NCBI RefSeq assembly: GCF_022758235.1
Contig: NZ_JALEBG010000003.1
Span: 248,001-312,000 of the forward strand
Direction: 5' to 3'
DNA: 64,000 bases
Origin: Pontibacter liquoris
GTDB lineage: Bacteria > Bacteroidota > Bacteroidia > Cytophagales > Hymenobacteraceae
Shown here: positions 18,650 to 27,863 of the stretch, piece by piece
Layout: every line of letters starts with the position of its first letter
How positions within the stretch are numbered: the first letter of the stretch is position 1
Notes under the pieces: generated by a model
Database searches by the model: none
What the model was told of the DNA's origin: nothing
What the model saw: only the letters and a program-made list of their open reading frames with translations
Translations under genes and position numbers: made by a program

Positions 18650-19963
18650 CTAGAAGATGGTCTGGAACACATCGTTAAAGATGGCAAAGCCCATCAGGCA
18701 CAGCAGAATCACCATGCCTACCTTCTGCGCATTTTCCAGGAAATTATCGGATGGTTTGCGGCCGCTCACGATCTCGTAAGTAAGGAACATCACATGGCCG
18801 CCATCCAGTGCCGGAATAGGCAGGAAGTTCATAAAAGCCAGCACCATCGACAGCATGCCGGTTAAGGACCAGAACTTAAACCAGTCGAAATGGCCGCCAT
18901 AGATCTGGGCGATCTTGATCGGACCGCCAATAGATTTGGTCGGGTCGGCTTCGCCGCGGAAAATTTTACCAAAGCCTTTTATGTTGGCCGAGATCACGCC
19001 AAACGCCTGCTCAGCACCCAGCGGAATTGATTCGCCCAGGCTATAGTCGCGGGTGGCGTAGTTGAGCATCGGCTTCGGAAAAAAGCCCAGGTGGCCTTCA
19101 GAATCTACTTTAGCACCCAGTTTTATGGGCTTGCCTTCGCGCTCCACCTGCATGGTGATCTGCTTTCCGGCATTCTGCTGCAGCATTTTCTGGAACACAT
19201 CGAAGAATTTGGCGTCCTGGCCATTCACGGTCAGCACGTGATCGCCGGTTTGCAGGCCTGCTTTGGCGGCATTGCTGCCAGCCTGAATCTCCCCGATCTG
19301 GAAAGTCTGGCGGGGCTGCACGAAAAACATGCGCTCCTCCTTATCCGAGAGGCGGTCCATCAGGTTAGCGGGCACCTGAATGTTTACGCGTTTGCCATCC
19401 CGCTCTACCGTGTAGTAGGCATTGCGGCCCAGCAGCGCATCCATCGAGTATACATCCTCAAACTTTTCAAGTTCCTTGCCGTTCACCGCCACAATCTTAT
19501 CGCCTGTCTGAAAACCGATCTCCTGACCGATCTCGTTGGCCACCACGCCATAGCGGGCTTCTTTGGCCGGCAGGTAGCTTTCGCCATAATGATAGGTTAG
19601 CGCAGCATAAATCACGATGCCCGTGATCACGTTCACAATAATACCGCCCATCATCACGATCAGGCGCTGCCAGGCTGGCTTGGAGCGGAACTCCCACGGC
19701 TGGGGCTCCTGCTTCAGCGCCTCGGTGTCCATGGATTCATCCACCATACCGGATATCTTTACGAAACCGCCCAGCGGGATCATGCCGAGCATGTATTCTG
19801 TTTCGCCAAACTTTTTGCTAAAGATCTTCGGCGGGAAGCCGATAGCATACTTCTCTACGCGCATTCCGAACCATTTGGCTGCCAGCATGTGGCCTAATTC
19901 GTGCAGTCCTACCAGTATTGTAAGGCCCAGAATCAGCTGGCCCACCATGATCACTATATCCAT
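18650..19963 (-). CDS. rseP: RIP metalloprotease RseP (site-2 protease)
   Basis: A 437-residue intramembrane zinc protease. The first membrane helix carries the catalytic HELGH at residues 21-25. Two PDZ-like domains occupy the middle (GVVANEIGQEIGFQTGDKIV and GEIQAGSNAAKAGLQTGDHV). The last helices carry PIPALDGGHVMF, which supplies the third zinc ligand. It cleaves membrane-bound anti-sigma factors and signal-peptide remnants. It lies 53 bp downstream of dxr, the common dxr-rseP pairing, so the two are probably one transcript. Confidence 0.95.
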   Translation of the reverse strand: MDIVIMVGQLILGLTILVGLHELGHMLAAKWFGMRVEKYAIGFPPKIFSKKFGETEYMLGMIPLGGFVKISGMVDESMDTEALKQEPQPWEFRSKPAWQRLIVMMGGIIVNVITGIVIYAALTYHYGESYLPAKEARYGVVANEIGQEIGFQTGDKIVAVNGKELEKFEDVYSMDALLGRNAYYTVERDGKRVNIQVPANLMDRLSDKEERMFFVQPRQTFQIGEIQAGSNAAKAGLQTGDHVLTVNGQDAKFFDVFQKMLQQNAGKQITMQVEREGKPIKLGAKVDSEGHLGFFPKPMLNYATRDYSLGESIPLGAEQAFGVISANIKGFGKIFRGEADPTKSIGGPIKIAQIYGGHFDWFKFWSLTGMLSMVLAFMNFLPIPALDGGHVMFLTYEIVSGRKPSDNFLENAQKVGMVILLCLMGFAIFNDVFQTIF

Positions 19964-20016
19964 CTAAAAATTAAGTTTATACTTTAAACGTGGCGCCAAC
20001 CGGCGGCCAGGGTACT

Positions 20017-21168
20017 TTACTTTCCAATCAACGCTGCTGCCTGCCTACGTGCCTCTTTGTCTGTGTTAACATAGTCATCATAAGAAGGATTCGCAATATA
20101 CGTAACTTTTGCCATACAGCTTTCCAGGATATCCGACATCTGCAGGAAACCAACCTGGTCGTGCAGAAAGGCACTGACAGCCACCTCGTTGGCGGCATTC
20201 AGGATACAGGGCATGTTACCGCCTTTTTCCATAGCGTCAAAAGCCAGCTGCAGGTTCCGGAATGTCTTCAGGTCCGGCTGCTCAAACGTAAGCTGCGGGT
20301 AGTCCATAAAACTGAAACGCGGGTAATCCGACTTCAGGCGCTGCGGGTAGCCCAGGGCATACTGTATGGGCAGCTTCATATCGGGCAGGCCCAGTTGCGC
20401 TTTGATGGAACCATCGCCGAACTGCACCAGCGAGTGTACAATAGACTGCGGATGCACCACGACCTCAATCTGTTCGTTGCGCAGGGCAAACAGCCACTTG
20501 GCTTCGATCACCTCCAGGCCCTTGTTCATCAGCGAGGCTGAGTCGATGGTGATTTTGGCGCCCATTTCCCAGTTGGGGTGCTTCAGGGCCTGCGCTTTGG
20601 TTACGTGCTTCAGCTCCTCGGCTGTACGCCCTCTGAACGGACCGCCCGAGGCTGTTAGTATGATCTTCTCGATCGGATTATGAAACTCGCCGGCCAGGCA
20701 CTGGAAAATAGCGCTGTGCTCCGAATCTACCGGGTAGATGTTAACGGCATGCTGCCGCGCCAGTTCCGTAATCAGTTGCCCGGCCACGACCAGCGTCTCT
20801 TTGTTGGCCAGCGCAATTTGCTTGCCAGCTTTTATGGCCCGGATAGTAGGCAATAGCCCCGCATACCCGACCATGGCGGTAAGCACCATGTCTACAGTAC
20901 TCATTTCCACGACCGAGCCAAGCGCGTTGGCGCCGGCGTATACTTTAATATCCTCGTGCTGCAGCGCTTGCCGCACGTACTCGTAGTGCTCGTCGCGGGC
21001 AATTACCACCGCGTTGGGCTTAAATTCCAGTGCCTGCGCAATCAGCAGGTCTGCATTGCTGTTGGCGGTGATCACCTCCAGCTCAAAGCTTTCGGGGTTC
21101 GCCCTGATCACTTCCAGCGCCTGCGTGCCGATGGAGCCTGTAGAGCCAAGTATGGCGATTCTCTTCAT
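20017..21168 (-). CDS. dxr: 1-deoxy-D-xylulose 5-phosphate reductoisomerase
   Basis: A 383-residue NADPH-dependent enzyme of the non-mevalonate isoprenoid pathway (DXP to MEP). The N-terminal nucleotide motif GSTGSIGTQALE is at ~8-19. ALANKETLVVAG and the catalytic acidic segment VDSEHSAIFQCL, then TASGGPFRGR and the MNKGLEVIEA motif, are all intact. It is followed by rseP on the same strand. Its 5' flank carries a tandem ATTACGA repeat immediately before the start codon. Confidence 0.96.
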   Translation of the reverse strand: MKRIAILGSTGSIGTQALEVIRANPESFELEVITANSNADLLIAQALEFKPNAVVIARDEHYEYVRQALQHEDIKVYAGANALGSVVEMSTVDMVLTAMVGYAGLLPTIRAIKAGKQIALANKETLVVAGQLITELARQHAVNIYPVDSEHSAIFQCLAGEFHNPIEKIILTASGGPFRGRTAEELKHVTKAQALKHPNWEMGAKITIDSASLMNKGLEVIEAKWLFALRNEQIEVVVHPQSIVHSLVQFGDGSIKAQLGLPDMKLPIQYALGYPQRLKSDYPRFSFMDYPQLTFEQPDLKTFRNLQLAFDAMEKGGNMPCILNAANEVAVSAFLHDQVGFLQMSDILESCMAKVTYIANPSYDDYVNTDKEARRQAAALIGK

Positions 21169-21610
21169 TAATTACGAATTACGAATTACGAATTACGAAT
21201 TGGTGTTCTTTTCCAGTTTCGCTTTGCTCGTAATGATGATGCTATTCAAAATTTTTATTAACTCTTCACAGTCTGCGTGTATACTCTCAAACTGTTCCTG
21301 CTTTAGGTATCCGGTATCGTGCAATAATCGGCCTTTTACTGGCGCAAGCGTCTACTTGTGCCTTTACACGTTAACTGCTGCACTCCTAAACCGAAGGCAA
21401 GCTATACTTACTGGCTGCTGTTCATCTACAGCCTAACAGCCCTATAGTTGCACCTTTGGCTCAGGAGCGTAAGCCTATACTACTTGCAACCAAGATCCTT
21501 TCAGGATGACAAAAAGTAGTACGTAATTGCCTGGCTTTCTACCTTATCCAAACAGGAACTTGGTCGGTTACTCCTATTGCTGCAAAACTTCTTTTCTATA
21601 CTTTAAACAC
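21169..21610. repeat. 442-bp gap with tandem heptamers and hairpin repeats
   Basis: Right next to the dxr start is a tandem of ATTACGA (about 21171-21200). Further on are a CTGGCGCAAGCG-type repeat (21339-21360, two differences from the pair at 47.35/47.57 kb) and the core CAAGATCCTTTCAGGATGAC at 21491-21510. TATACTT words lie near 21404 and 21599, with further TATACT cores near 21279 and 21474. No gene supported. Confidence 0.7.
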
Positions 21611-23113
21611 TTACCCTTGCTTGCTCACCTCCAGCAAGCCTTCTGCCAGCTTGCGGTCATTGCTCAGGCGCGGCACTTTGTTCTGGCCGCCCAGCTTGCC
21701 CTGCGACTTCATGTAGTTGCGGAACGTGCCCACCGGGAGCTTCTTTATCTTCAGCGGCTGCAGGATCTTGCCTTTGATCAGGTCATCGTAGTAGGAGTTG
21801 AGCTTTCGCAGCTGTTCATCCAGTTCCTTTTCAAAATTGACCAGGTCCAGCGGCGGATGCGCAAATTCCACCAGCCACTCGTGGTACGATTGCCCTTTGT
21901 CCTGGCTCACGTACGGGGCCACGGTAAACTCGAGCAGCTCCACTTTGCCATGCCGGGCCATGGTGCGCTGCATGGCTTTTTCCACTTCCTCGGCAATCAC
22001 GTGCTCACCAAAGGCCGAGATAAAGTGCTTGATGCGCCCGCTCACGATCAGTTTGTAAGGCTTCACGGAGGTAAACTTCACCGTATCGCCGATGGAATAG
22101 CTCCACAGGCCGGCGTTGCTGCTGATCACAAGGGCATAATTTACGCCCGGCTCCACCTGGCCAATGGTCAGGCGGGTGGGCTGGGCGTTAAAATATTCCT
22201 CTACCGGTATAAACTCGTAGAAGATGCCTGCATCCAGCAGCAGCAGCAAGCCCGGGTCCTGCTGCTTGTTCTGGTAAGCAAAAAAGCCCTCCGAGGCCGG
22301 GAATAGCTCAATCGAATCCACCTCCCTGCCAATCGACTCGATCATCTTTTTACGGTAGGGCTCAAAATTCACGCCACCATATACAAACAAAGAGAAGTGC
22401 GGAAAAATATCCTTAATGGGTTTGCCCGTTTGCCGGATCAGCTTGTCGAAATACATCTGCACCCAGGGCGGAATGCCCGAGATGAGCGTCATGTCCTGAT
22501 CAATGGTTTCCTCGATGATCTGGTCGAGCTTCGTTTCCCAGTCCTCAATGCAATTGGTTTCGTAGCTGGGCAACTGGTTGGTGCGCAGGTAGCCGGGCAC
22601 GTGGTGGTTGGCAATACCCGATAGCCGGCCCGTTTTAATGCCGCCTACTTCCTCCAGCTCCGGGCTACCCGACAGAAAGATCAATTTCCCGTCCAGGAAA
22701 GCGGAGCGGCCGGTTTCGTGCACGTAAGCCAGCAGGGCATCGCGGGCGCCGTTGATATGGTTGGGAATAGAGTCTTTGGTGATGGGAATATACTTGGTGC
22801 CCGAAGTAGTGCCCGAGGTCTTGGCCAGGTATAAGGGTTTGCCCGGCCAGAGCACATCTTTCTGCCCTTCTTTTACCAGGTTAAAGTAGTTGGCAAGGCC
22901 TTCATAGTCACGCACTGGCACGGCCTGTACATAATCAGCATGCGTGCGGATGGCGCTGAAGCCGTGGTCGCGGCCAAACAAAGTATGTTGCGCCTTCTGC
23001 AGGATACTTTCAAAAATGGCGTTCTGTGCCGCTACCGGGTTTTCGATCCAACGCTGATGTTTCTTGTGCACATAGGCCGCAAATGGCTTACTCAACAATG
23101 CTTTTACACCCAT
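21611..23113 (-). CDS. GH3 auxin-responsive promoter family protein
   Basis: A 500-residue member of the GH3 acyl-adenylate-forming enzymes. The adenylate motif KTSGTTSGTKYIPIT lies at ~108-122, followed by YGGVNFEPYRK, ELFPASEGFFAYQ and the YSIGDTVKF segment. Plant members conjugate amino acids to jasmonate or auxin; bacterial members occur widely in Bacteroidota, with unproven substrates. So an ATP-dependent acyl-amide or thioester ligase activity is inferred only from the fold. Divergent from the OsmC gene. Confidence 0.9.
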   Translation of the reverse strand: MGVKALLSKPFAAYVHKKHQRWIENPVAAQNAIFESILQKAQHTLFGRDHGFSAIRTHADYVQAVPVRDYEGLANYFNLVKEGQKDVLWPGKPLYLAKTSGTTSGTKYIPITKDSIPNHINGARDALLAYVHETGRSAFLDGKLIFLSGSPELEEVGGIKTGRLSGIANHHVPGYLRTNQLPSYETNCIEDWETKLDQIIEETIDQDMTLISGIPPWVQMYFDKLIRQTGKPIKDIFPHFSLFVYGGVNFEPYRKKMIESIGREVDSIELFPASEGFFAYQNKQQDPGLLLLLDAGIFYEFIPVEEYFNAQPTRLTIGQVEPGVNYALVISSNAGLWSYSIGDTVKFTSVKPYKLIVSGRIKHFISAFGEHVIAEEVEKAMQRTMARHGKVELLEFTVAPYVSQDKGQSYHEWLVEFAHPPLDLVNFEKELDEQLRKLNSYYDDLIKGKILQPLKIKKLPVGTFRNYMKSQGKLGGQNKVPRLSNDRKLAEGLLEVSKQG

Positions 23114-23277
23114 ATATTCCGATTAGTGAACAGGTAAATATACCCAGATAAACCATTATTGCCATAGTATTGGCCATTTTCAGGGCCAATGTCCGGAACT
23201 TTGTTCTGCTGCTGCCAAACTTTAGCAACCATATCGGATTAAATAAGTTTGATAGAAATAAAACAAAACCAAGAGCT

Positions 23278-23712
23278 ATGAAAAAACACACTGCAAGTGC
23301 CAAATGGGAGAAAGGACTAAAAGACGGAACAGGCTCCGTTAAAACCGGCAATGGTGCCGTAGAGTCAAAATACACGTATGCCAGCCGCTTTGGCGACAGC
23401 ACCAGCGGCACCTCGCCCGAGGAGCTGATCGGGGCTGCGCATGCCGGTTGCTATTCGATGTTCCTGAGCGCGCTCATGGGCAACGAGAACATCACCCCGG
23501 AGTTTATTGAAACTACCGCCAGTGTATGGCTGGGCGAGAAAGACGGCGCGCCACTGATCCAGAAGATCGAGCTACGAACAGAAGCCAAAGCAGAGGGCCT
23601 GGATGAGGAAACCTTTCAGCAACTGGCTCAGAAAGCAAAAGAAGGCTGCCCGGTGTCTAAAGCGCTGGGGGCCGTGCCCGAGATAACGCTGCAGGCGACG
23701 CTAAAAAAGTAA
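23278..23712 (+). CDS. OsmC/Ohr family peroxide-stress protein
   Basis: A 144-residue protein starting at ATG 23278 (MKKHTASAKWEKGLKDGTGS); a 36-codon extension upstream is rejected. The two redox cysteines are in AAHAGCYSMFLSAL and KEGCPVSKALG, as in OsmC hydroperoxide reductases, which act in the cytoplasm using lipoyl or thiol reductants. Family length is normal. Followed 25 bp later by a membrane-protein gene on the same strand. Confidence 0.92.
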   Translation: MKKHTASAKWEKGLKDGTGSVKTGNGAVESKYTYASRFGDSTSGTSPEELIGAAHAGCYSMFLSALMGNENITPEFIETTASVWLGEKDGAPLIQKIELRTEAKAEGLDEETFQQLAQKAKEGCPVSKALGAVPEITLQATLKK

Positions 23713-23737
23713 AAAATTACTATATTGCGCCAAAGCC

Positions 23738-24286
23738 ATGCTAATGGCAGCATTTGTTTCACGTAAATTTTACCGAATGGCAGCGACCGGCCGTAATGCA
23801 CGAACGACCTTGGTGGTGCAACTATCTCCTACCCGTAATGCAATGTTATCCTTTACCGTTCTGATGGTCCTTGCATTGGGCTGGTTGGGATGGGCAGGTT
23901 ACCTGCTTTTTTTTGACAGCACAGCCGCTCATCAGGGATACCTGTATTATATCTTTTTCGGGTTAGCCCTGGTCTTTCTGCTCTATGTCATGTTGCAGAA
24001 CACGTCGGTGTTTGGGGTGCAGTCTTATTTTGAGATCACGCCGCAATACATTGTACAGAAGTATGGCGCTTTCCGCACCAAGCACATCATCCCGATTCAT
24101 AGCATCGAGCAGGTGCTTATCTCGCCGCTGGCGCTGCAGGTAACCAAGAGCGATGCCACCAAGCTGTACCTGGACCTGAAGCAGGTACGCAAGAAGCGGG
24201 ACCTGGAGAAGATAAAGACCAAAGTACGCGACATGGCCGACGAGTATGGCTATACGGTAACCGAATCGGCTAGCTTTGGCACCTGA
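23738..24286 (+). CDS. Membrane protein with PH-like domain, unknown
   Basis: A 182-residue protein. Two close hydrophobic helices (MLSFTVLMVLALGWLGWAGY and YYIFFGLALVFLLYVML) are followed by a beta-rich cytoplasmic part (YFEITPQYIVQKYGAFRTKH... IEQVLISPLALQV) that looks like the bacterial PH/YdbT-type fold, then a charged helix. The true start may be a Met inside the first 35 residues, for example MAATGRNART. No specific function is recognised. It is probably co-transcribed with osmC and ends at the palindromic terminator at 24318. Confidence 0.68.
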   Translation: MLMAAFVSRKFYRMAATGRNARTTLVVQLSPTRNAMLSFTVLMVLALGWLGWAGYLLFFDSTAAHQGYLYYIFFGLALVFLLYVMLQNTSVFGVQSYFEITPQYIVQKYGAFRTKHIIPIHSIEQVLISPLALQVTKSDATKLYLDLKQVRKKRDLEKIKTKVRDMADEYGYTVTESASFGT

Positions 24287-24317
24287 CAAGCGGCTGCAAG
24301 TATAAACACGATCAAAT

Positions 24318-24365
24318 AAAAAGAGCAGCGGCTATACTTTGCAAAGTATAGCCGCTGCTCTTTTT
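24318..24365. terminator. Perfect 48-bp palindromic terminator containing TATACTT/AAGTATA
   Basis: Arms 24318-24340 and 24343-24365 are perfect complements around GC. Five A start and five T end the structure, so it can stop transcription from both sides (the PH-like gene and the acetate transporter). The inner arm contains TATACTT and its complement, a facing pair of the window's over-represented word. Confidence 0.92.
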
Positions 24366-24425
24366 AGCGTCGGTGAGATGCTTAAACCGGAACCAGCTTC
24401 GGGCGTTTTCTAAGTGCCGTTATAC

Positions 24426-25046
24426 TTACCTGGCGGCAGCAAAGGCTACTGCAGCCGGCTTCACTGCCGCGCCCACAGGCAGCAGTGTTCTGCCGTAAAC
24501 TTCGTTCAGCAGGGTTGCAGTGGCCGCATAAATGGCAGAAGCACCACAGATAATACCTTCGTAGCCGGTAAAGGTTTTAATGGCCGCATTGCCTGTCGCG
24601 TCGCCCAGGGCCAGCAAAAAGAACAGCACAGTGAGGGTGGCAAATACTACCTGCAGGGCTCGGCTAATTTGGAGGGTACCTAAAAACAGCAGCGCGGTAA
24701 AGATGCCCCACATCACCAGGTAGGCCACCATACCTGTTTCGGAAGCGGCCTCGCCCCAGCCCAGCTTCGGCATCACGAGCAGGCCCACCAGCGTGAGCCA
24801 GAAAAAGCCATACGAAACAAAGGCTGTCAGGCCAAAGGTGTTGTTCTTTTTGGCTTCCATTATACCGGCCACTACCTGGGCCAGTCCGCCATAAAACAGC
24901 CCCATGGCCAGGATCATGGCATTCATTTCAAAGATCCCGGCATTGTGGAGGTTCAGCAATACGGTGGTCATACCAAAGGCAAAAAGCCCGAGCGGTGCCG
25001 GGTTTGCAGTGGTGTCTTTCAGGGCAATCACATCTGTTTGGTTCAT
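24426..25046 (-). CDS. Acetate/succinate transporter, GPR1/FUN34/SatP family
   Basis: 206 residues from the ATG at 25044-25046 ([20 protein letters not shown]); a 17-codon upstream extension is rejected. The family signature [13 protein letters not shown] is at ~14, then six hydrophobic segments (for example [31 protein letters not shown] and [14 protein letters not shown]). SatP-type channels take up acetate and succinate with protons across the inner membrane. Functionally this fits the acs gene in the same window, although the two are 16 kb apart. Confidence 0.92.
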   Translation of the reverse strand: MNQTDVIALKDTTANPAPLGLFAFGMTTVLLNLHNAGIFEMNAMILAMGLFYGGLAQVVAGIMEAKKNNTFGLTAFVSYGFFWLTLVGLLVMPKLGWGEAASETGMVAYLVMWGIFTALLFLGTLQISRALQVVFATLTVLFFLLALGDATGNAAIKTFTGYEGIICGASAIYAATATLLNEVYGRTLLPVGAAVKPAAVAFAAAR

Positions 25047-25390
25047 ATAGAGCTTTGTATGTTTGAGAAAATACTTGAAAGCGGGACCGGGTAACAAAAA
25101 CAGATGTAGCGGAAAGAAAGGCTGCTTTCACAACTATATATGCTCGTACTATATACACATTTAAAATGAGTTTTACAATAGTATGGCAAGCACAAACAGG
25201 TAGTTATTTACCTGTAACAGAAAAGATTAGGGCTGGCGCTAGCTGCGGCAGGAAGCCGGCAGCGCAGTGTGTGCACTTTGGAAATGATCCGCGCCAAGTA
25301 TAAGCAGCGGAAAAACGGAAGAAGTATAAGGAAAAGGAAAGCAACAGGATTGCTGTAGCCCTGGCCGCTTGTTACAGAAATTTATTTTTA
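25047..25390. other. Gap of 344 bp without a gene
   Basis: The upstream region of the acetate transporter and downstream region of dnaA. It has two AAGTATA words (near 25283 and 25323) and an AT-rich stretch around 25130-25165. I see no gene, no clear terminator and no clear promoter motif. Confidence 0.6.
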
Positions 25391-26815
25391 TCAGCCTGCC
25401 TTGGATTTAAACTTCTTCTGAAGCTCCTGTATGCTGGCTTTGAATTTCTTGTCGGTGTCGATCAGGTCCGAAACAGTTTGCACCGAGTGAATAACGGTAC
25501 TGTGGTCGCGGCCGCCGAAGTGGTACCCGATGGATTTAAGCGAATGGCTGGTAAACTCTTTGGCAAAGTACATGGCTACCTGCCGTGCCGTCACGATCTC
25601 TTTCTTGCGGGTTTTGGCTTTGAGCGAATCCAGGCTCACCTGGAAGTACTCGGCCACCGTTTTCTGGATGAAGTCGAGGTTTACCTCTGTCTCCACATCC
25701 TCGATGATATGCTTTAGGGCCTGCTTGGCAAGCTCCAGGTCAATTTCCTTGCGGTTGAGCGACGATTGCGCGATAAGCGAGATCAGCACGCCTTCGAGTT
25801 CCCGCACGTTCGTGTCAACGCTGTAGGCCAGGTATTCCACCACGTTGTCCGGAATATCGATGCCGTCGCTCTGCATCTTTTTCTGGATGATAGCCATCCG
25901 GGTTTCAAAGTCCGGGCTCTGCAAATCGGCCGTCAGGCCCCACTTAAAGCGCGACAACAGGCGCTCTTCCAGGCCTTTGAGGTCACGCGGCGGGCAATCG
26001 GAGGTCATCACGATCTGCTTGCCCGACTGGTGCAGGTGGTTGAAGATGTGAAAGAACATCTCCTGCGTTTTATCCTTGCCGCTCAAGAACTGCACGTCGT
26101 CGATGATGAGGATATCCACCAACAGGTAAAAGTTAGCAAAGTCCTGCACGTTGTTGGTGCGCACCGATTCGATGAACTGGTTCACGAACTTTTCGGACGA
26201 CACATACAGCACAAACTTGTTGGGGTCGCTGTTTTTGATGTGGTTGCCAATCGCCTGCACCAGGTGCGTTTTGCCCAGCCCCACACCGCCATACACCATC
26301 AGCGGGTTAAAAGAAGTAGTGCCGGGTTTGTTGGCCACGGCAAAACCCGCCGAGCGCGCCAGGCGGTTACAGTCCCCCTCAATGTAGTTCTCGAAATTAT
26401 AAGAAGAATTGAGCTGCGAGTTAAGGAAGTTGCGGTCAATGGTTTTGGACTCGAACGGGCTCTTGATAAAATTCTGTTCCGGCCTGTAAGAGTTCACCAC
26501 GGCCTGTGGTATTTTTTTGGTCGGTATGTTGACCGTCTGCGGCTTGTTAGACTCGTTTCCACGGTCCACAATAATAGAGTATTCCAGCCTTCCCTCGCTG
26601 CCGAGTTCCTGGTAGATGACTTTTTTCAGAAGCTGCACATAGTGCTCCTCCAGCCATTCGTAAAAGAACTGGCTGGGCACTTGTATGGTCAGTACGCTGT
26701 CGCGCAGGGATATGGGCTTAATCGGCTCGAACCAAGTTTTAAAGCTTTGTTCGCCAATATTTTCCTTTATCACCTGCAGGCAGTTACTCCATACAGTAGA
26801 ACAGTCTTTGATCAT
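25391..26815 (-). CDS. dnaA: Chromosomal replication initiator DnaA
   Basis: 474 residues from the ATG at 26813-26815 (MIKDCSTVWSNCLQVIKENI); 15 further codons upstream are rejected. Domain I is the N-terminal ~80 residues, then a linker. The AAA+ domain has Walker A GGVGLGKTHL, Walker B LIIDDVQFL and the arginine finger region LEERLLSRFKWGL. Domain IV has the DnaA-box-binding motif GGRDHSTVIHS. It binds DnaA boxes and melts the origin. A consensus box TTATCCACA lies 125-133 bp upstream of the start, across an AT-rich stretch. Confidence 0.97.
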   Translation of the reverse strand: MIKDCSTVWSNCLQVIKENIGEQSFKTWFEPIKPISLRDSVLTIQVPSQFFYEWLEEHYVQLLKKVIYQELGSEGRLEYSIIVDRGNESNKPQTVNIPTKKIPQAVVNSYRPEQNFIKSPFESKTIDRNFLNSQLNSSYNFENYIEGDCNRLARSAGFAVANKPGTTSFNPLMVYGGVGLGKTHLVQAIGNHIKNSDPNKFVLYVSSEKFVNQFIESVRTNNVQDFANFYLLVDILIIDDVQFLSGKDKTQEMFFHIFNHLHQSGKQIVMTSDCPPRDLKGLEERLLSRFKWGLTADLQSPDFETRMAIIQKKMQSDGIDIPDNVVEYLAYSVDTNVRELEGVLISLIAQSSLNRKEIDLELAKQALKHIIEDVETEVNLDFIQKTVAEYFQVSLDSLKAKTRKKEIVTARQVAMYFAKEFTSHSLKSIGYHFGGRDHSTVIHSVQTVSDLIDTDKKFKASIQELQKKFKSKAG

Positions 26816-26888
26816 CCAATTTTCCAAAACACACAAGATCCGTTTGGTGAAACAAACCACTCCTTAACGGCAGGGGGGTTGCAAAAAT

Positions 26889-26948
26889 GCTTAAATAATT
26901 TAAAACAAAAAATTATTTATTCACGAAGTTAATACAGGGTTATCCACA
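26889..26948. promoter_or_regulatory. AT-rich stretch plus DnaA boxes (candidate origin or dnaA control site)
   Basis: 26889-26920 is almost pure A/T. It is followed by TTATTCACG (26917-26925, one base off the box) and a perfect DnaA box TTATCCACA (26940-26948). The boxes overlap the 3' end of the downstream-facing phosphatase gene. Only two boxes are seen, so this may be a dnaA autoregulatory site rather than oriC. Confidence 0.4.
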
Positions 26949-27850
26949 GGCAAAACGGCGGTCCGGAAAGCAGTCCGCTGCTTTGTCTTTTTATTGAATG
27001 TGAAGTCGATACGCCCCAGAAAAATACCCGACCAGCCCACCTGGTTAACGAGCGTTTGGCCGCCTGTATTTTGCACTATGGTGGGCACGTCGAGGAACGT
27101 ATGCGTGTGCCCTCCGATGATCAGGTCGATGCCTTCTACCTGCCCGGCAAGCTTCAGGTCGTCTATCTTTTCGTCCTTATAACTATAGCCCAGGTGCGAG
27201 AGGCAGATCACCAAATGGCACTTCTGCTGTCCGCGCAGTTCCTGCACCATTTCGCGCGCCACCGCCACCGGGTCCAGGTACTCGGTCTGGCCATAGTTGT
27301 TTTTGCTTACCAGCCCCGCCAGCTCAATGCCCAGCCCGAACACGCCTATGCGCAGCCCCTGTTTTTCAAACACCTTATAGGGCTGAAACCGGTTTTTGAG
27401 GATGGTGTTGTTAAAGTTATAGTTGGCGACCAAAAACGGGAACTCTGCTTTGGGCAACTGGTTGTGCAAGCCCTCCAAGCCGTTGTCGAAGTCGTGGTTG
27501 CCGAGCGTGGCTGCGTCATACTTCATCTGGCTCATCAGCTGGTACTCCAGCTCGCCTTTAAAGAAGTTAAAATACGGCGTGCCCTGCCAGATGTCGCCGG
27601 CATCCAGCAGCAGCACATTGGGCTCCTCGCGGCGCACCTTCTCTATTAAGGAGGCGCGGCGGGCCATGCCGCCCATGCCGCCATACTTCCGCCCATCAGC
27701 GGGCATGGGGTCTATGCGCGAATGCTGGTCGTTGGTGTGCAGGATGGTCAGCGTAAGCTGCTGGGCTGCTTCGGCCGAAAAAGGCATTCCCAGCAAGCTG
27801 ATACCCGCTGCCCCCACGGCCGATGCTTTAATGAAATCTCTTCTTTTCAT
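26921..27850 (-). CDS. 5'-nucleotidase/2',3'-cyclic phosphodiesterase, catalytic metallophosphatase half
   Basis: 309 residues from the ATG at 27848-27850 (MKRRDFIKASAVGAAGISLL), a twin-arginine signal (RRDFIK). The calcineurin-like metal-binding motifs are present: TILHTNDQHSR, LLLDAGDIWQGTP, TLGNHDFDNG and the histidine pairs VICLSHLGYS and IIGGHTHTF. UshA-type enzymes normally carry a C-terminal specificity domain on the same chain. Here that domain is the separate upstream gene at 27864, 13 bp away, giving a split enzyme in one operon. Confidence 0.93.
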   Translation of the reverse strand: MKRRDFIKASAVGAAGISLLGMPFSAEAAQQLTLTILHTNDQHSRIDPMPADGRKYGGMGGMARRASLIEKVRREEPNVLLLDAGDIWQGTPYFNFFKGELEYQLMSQMKYDAATLGNHDFDNGLEGLHNQLPKAEFPFLVANYNFNNTILKNRFQPYKVFEKQGLRIGVFGLGIELAGLVSKNNYGQTEYLDPVAVAREMVQELRGQQKCHLVICLSHLGYSYKDEKIDDLKLAGQVEGIDLIIGGHTHTFLDVPTIVQNTGGQTLVNQVGWSGIFLGRIDFTFNKKTKQRTAFRTAVLPVDNPVLTS

Positions 27851-27863
27851 GGTGTGCTTATAC

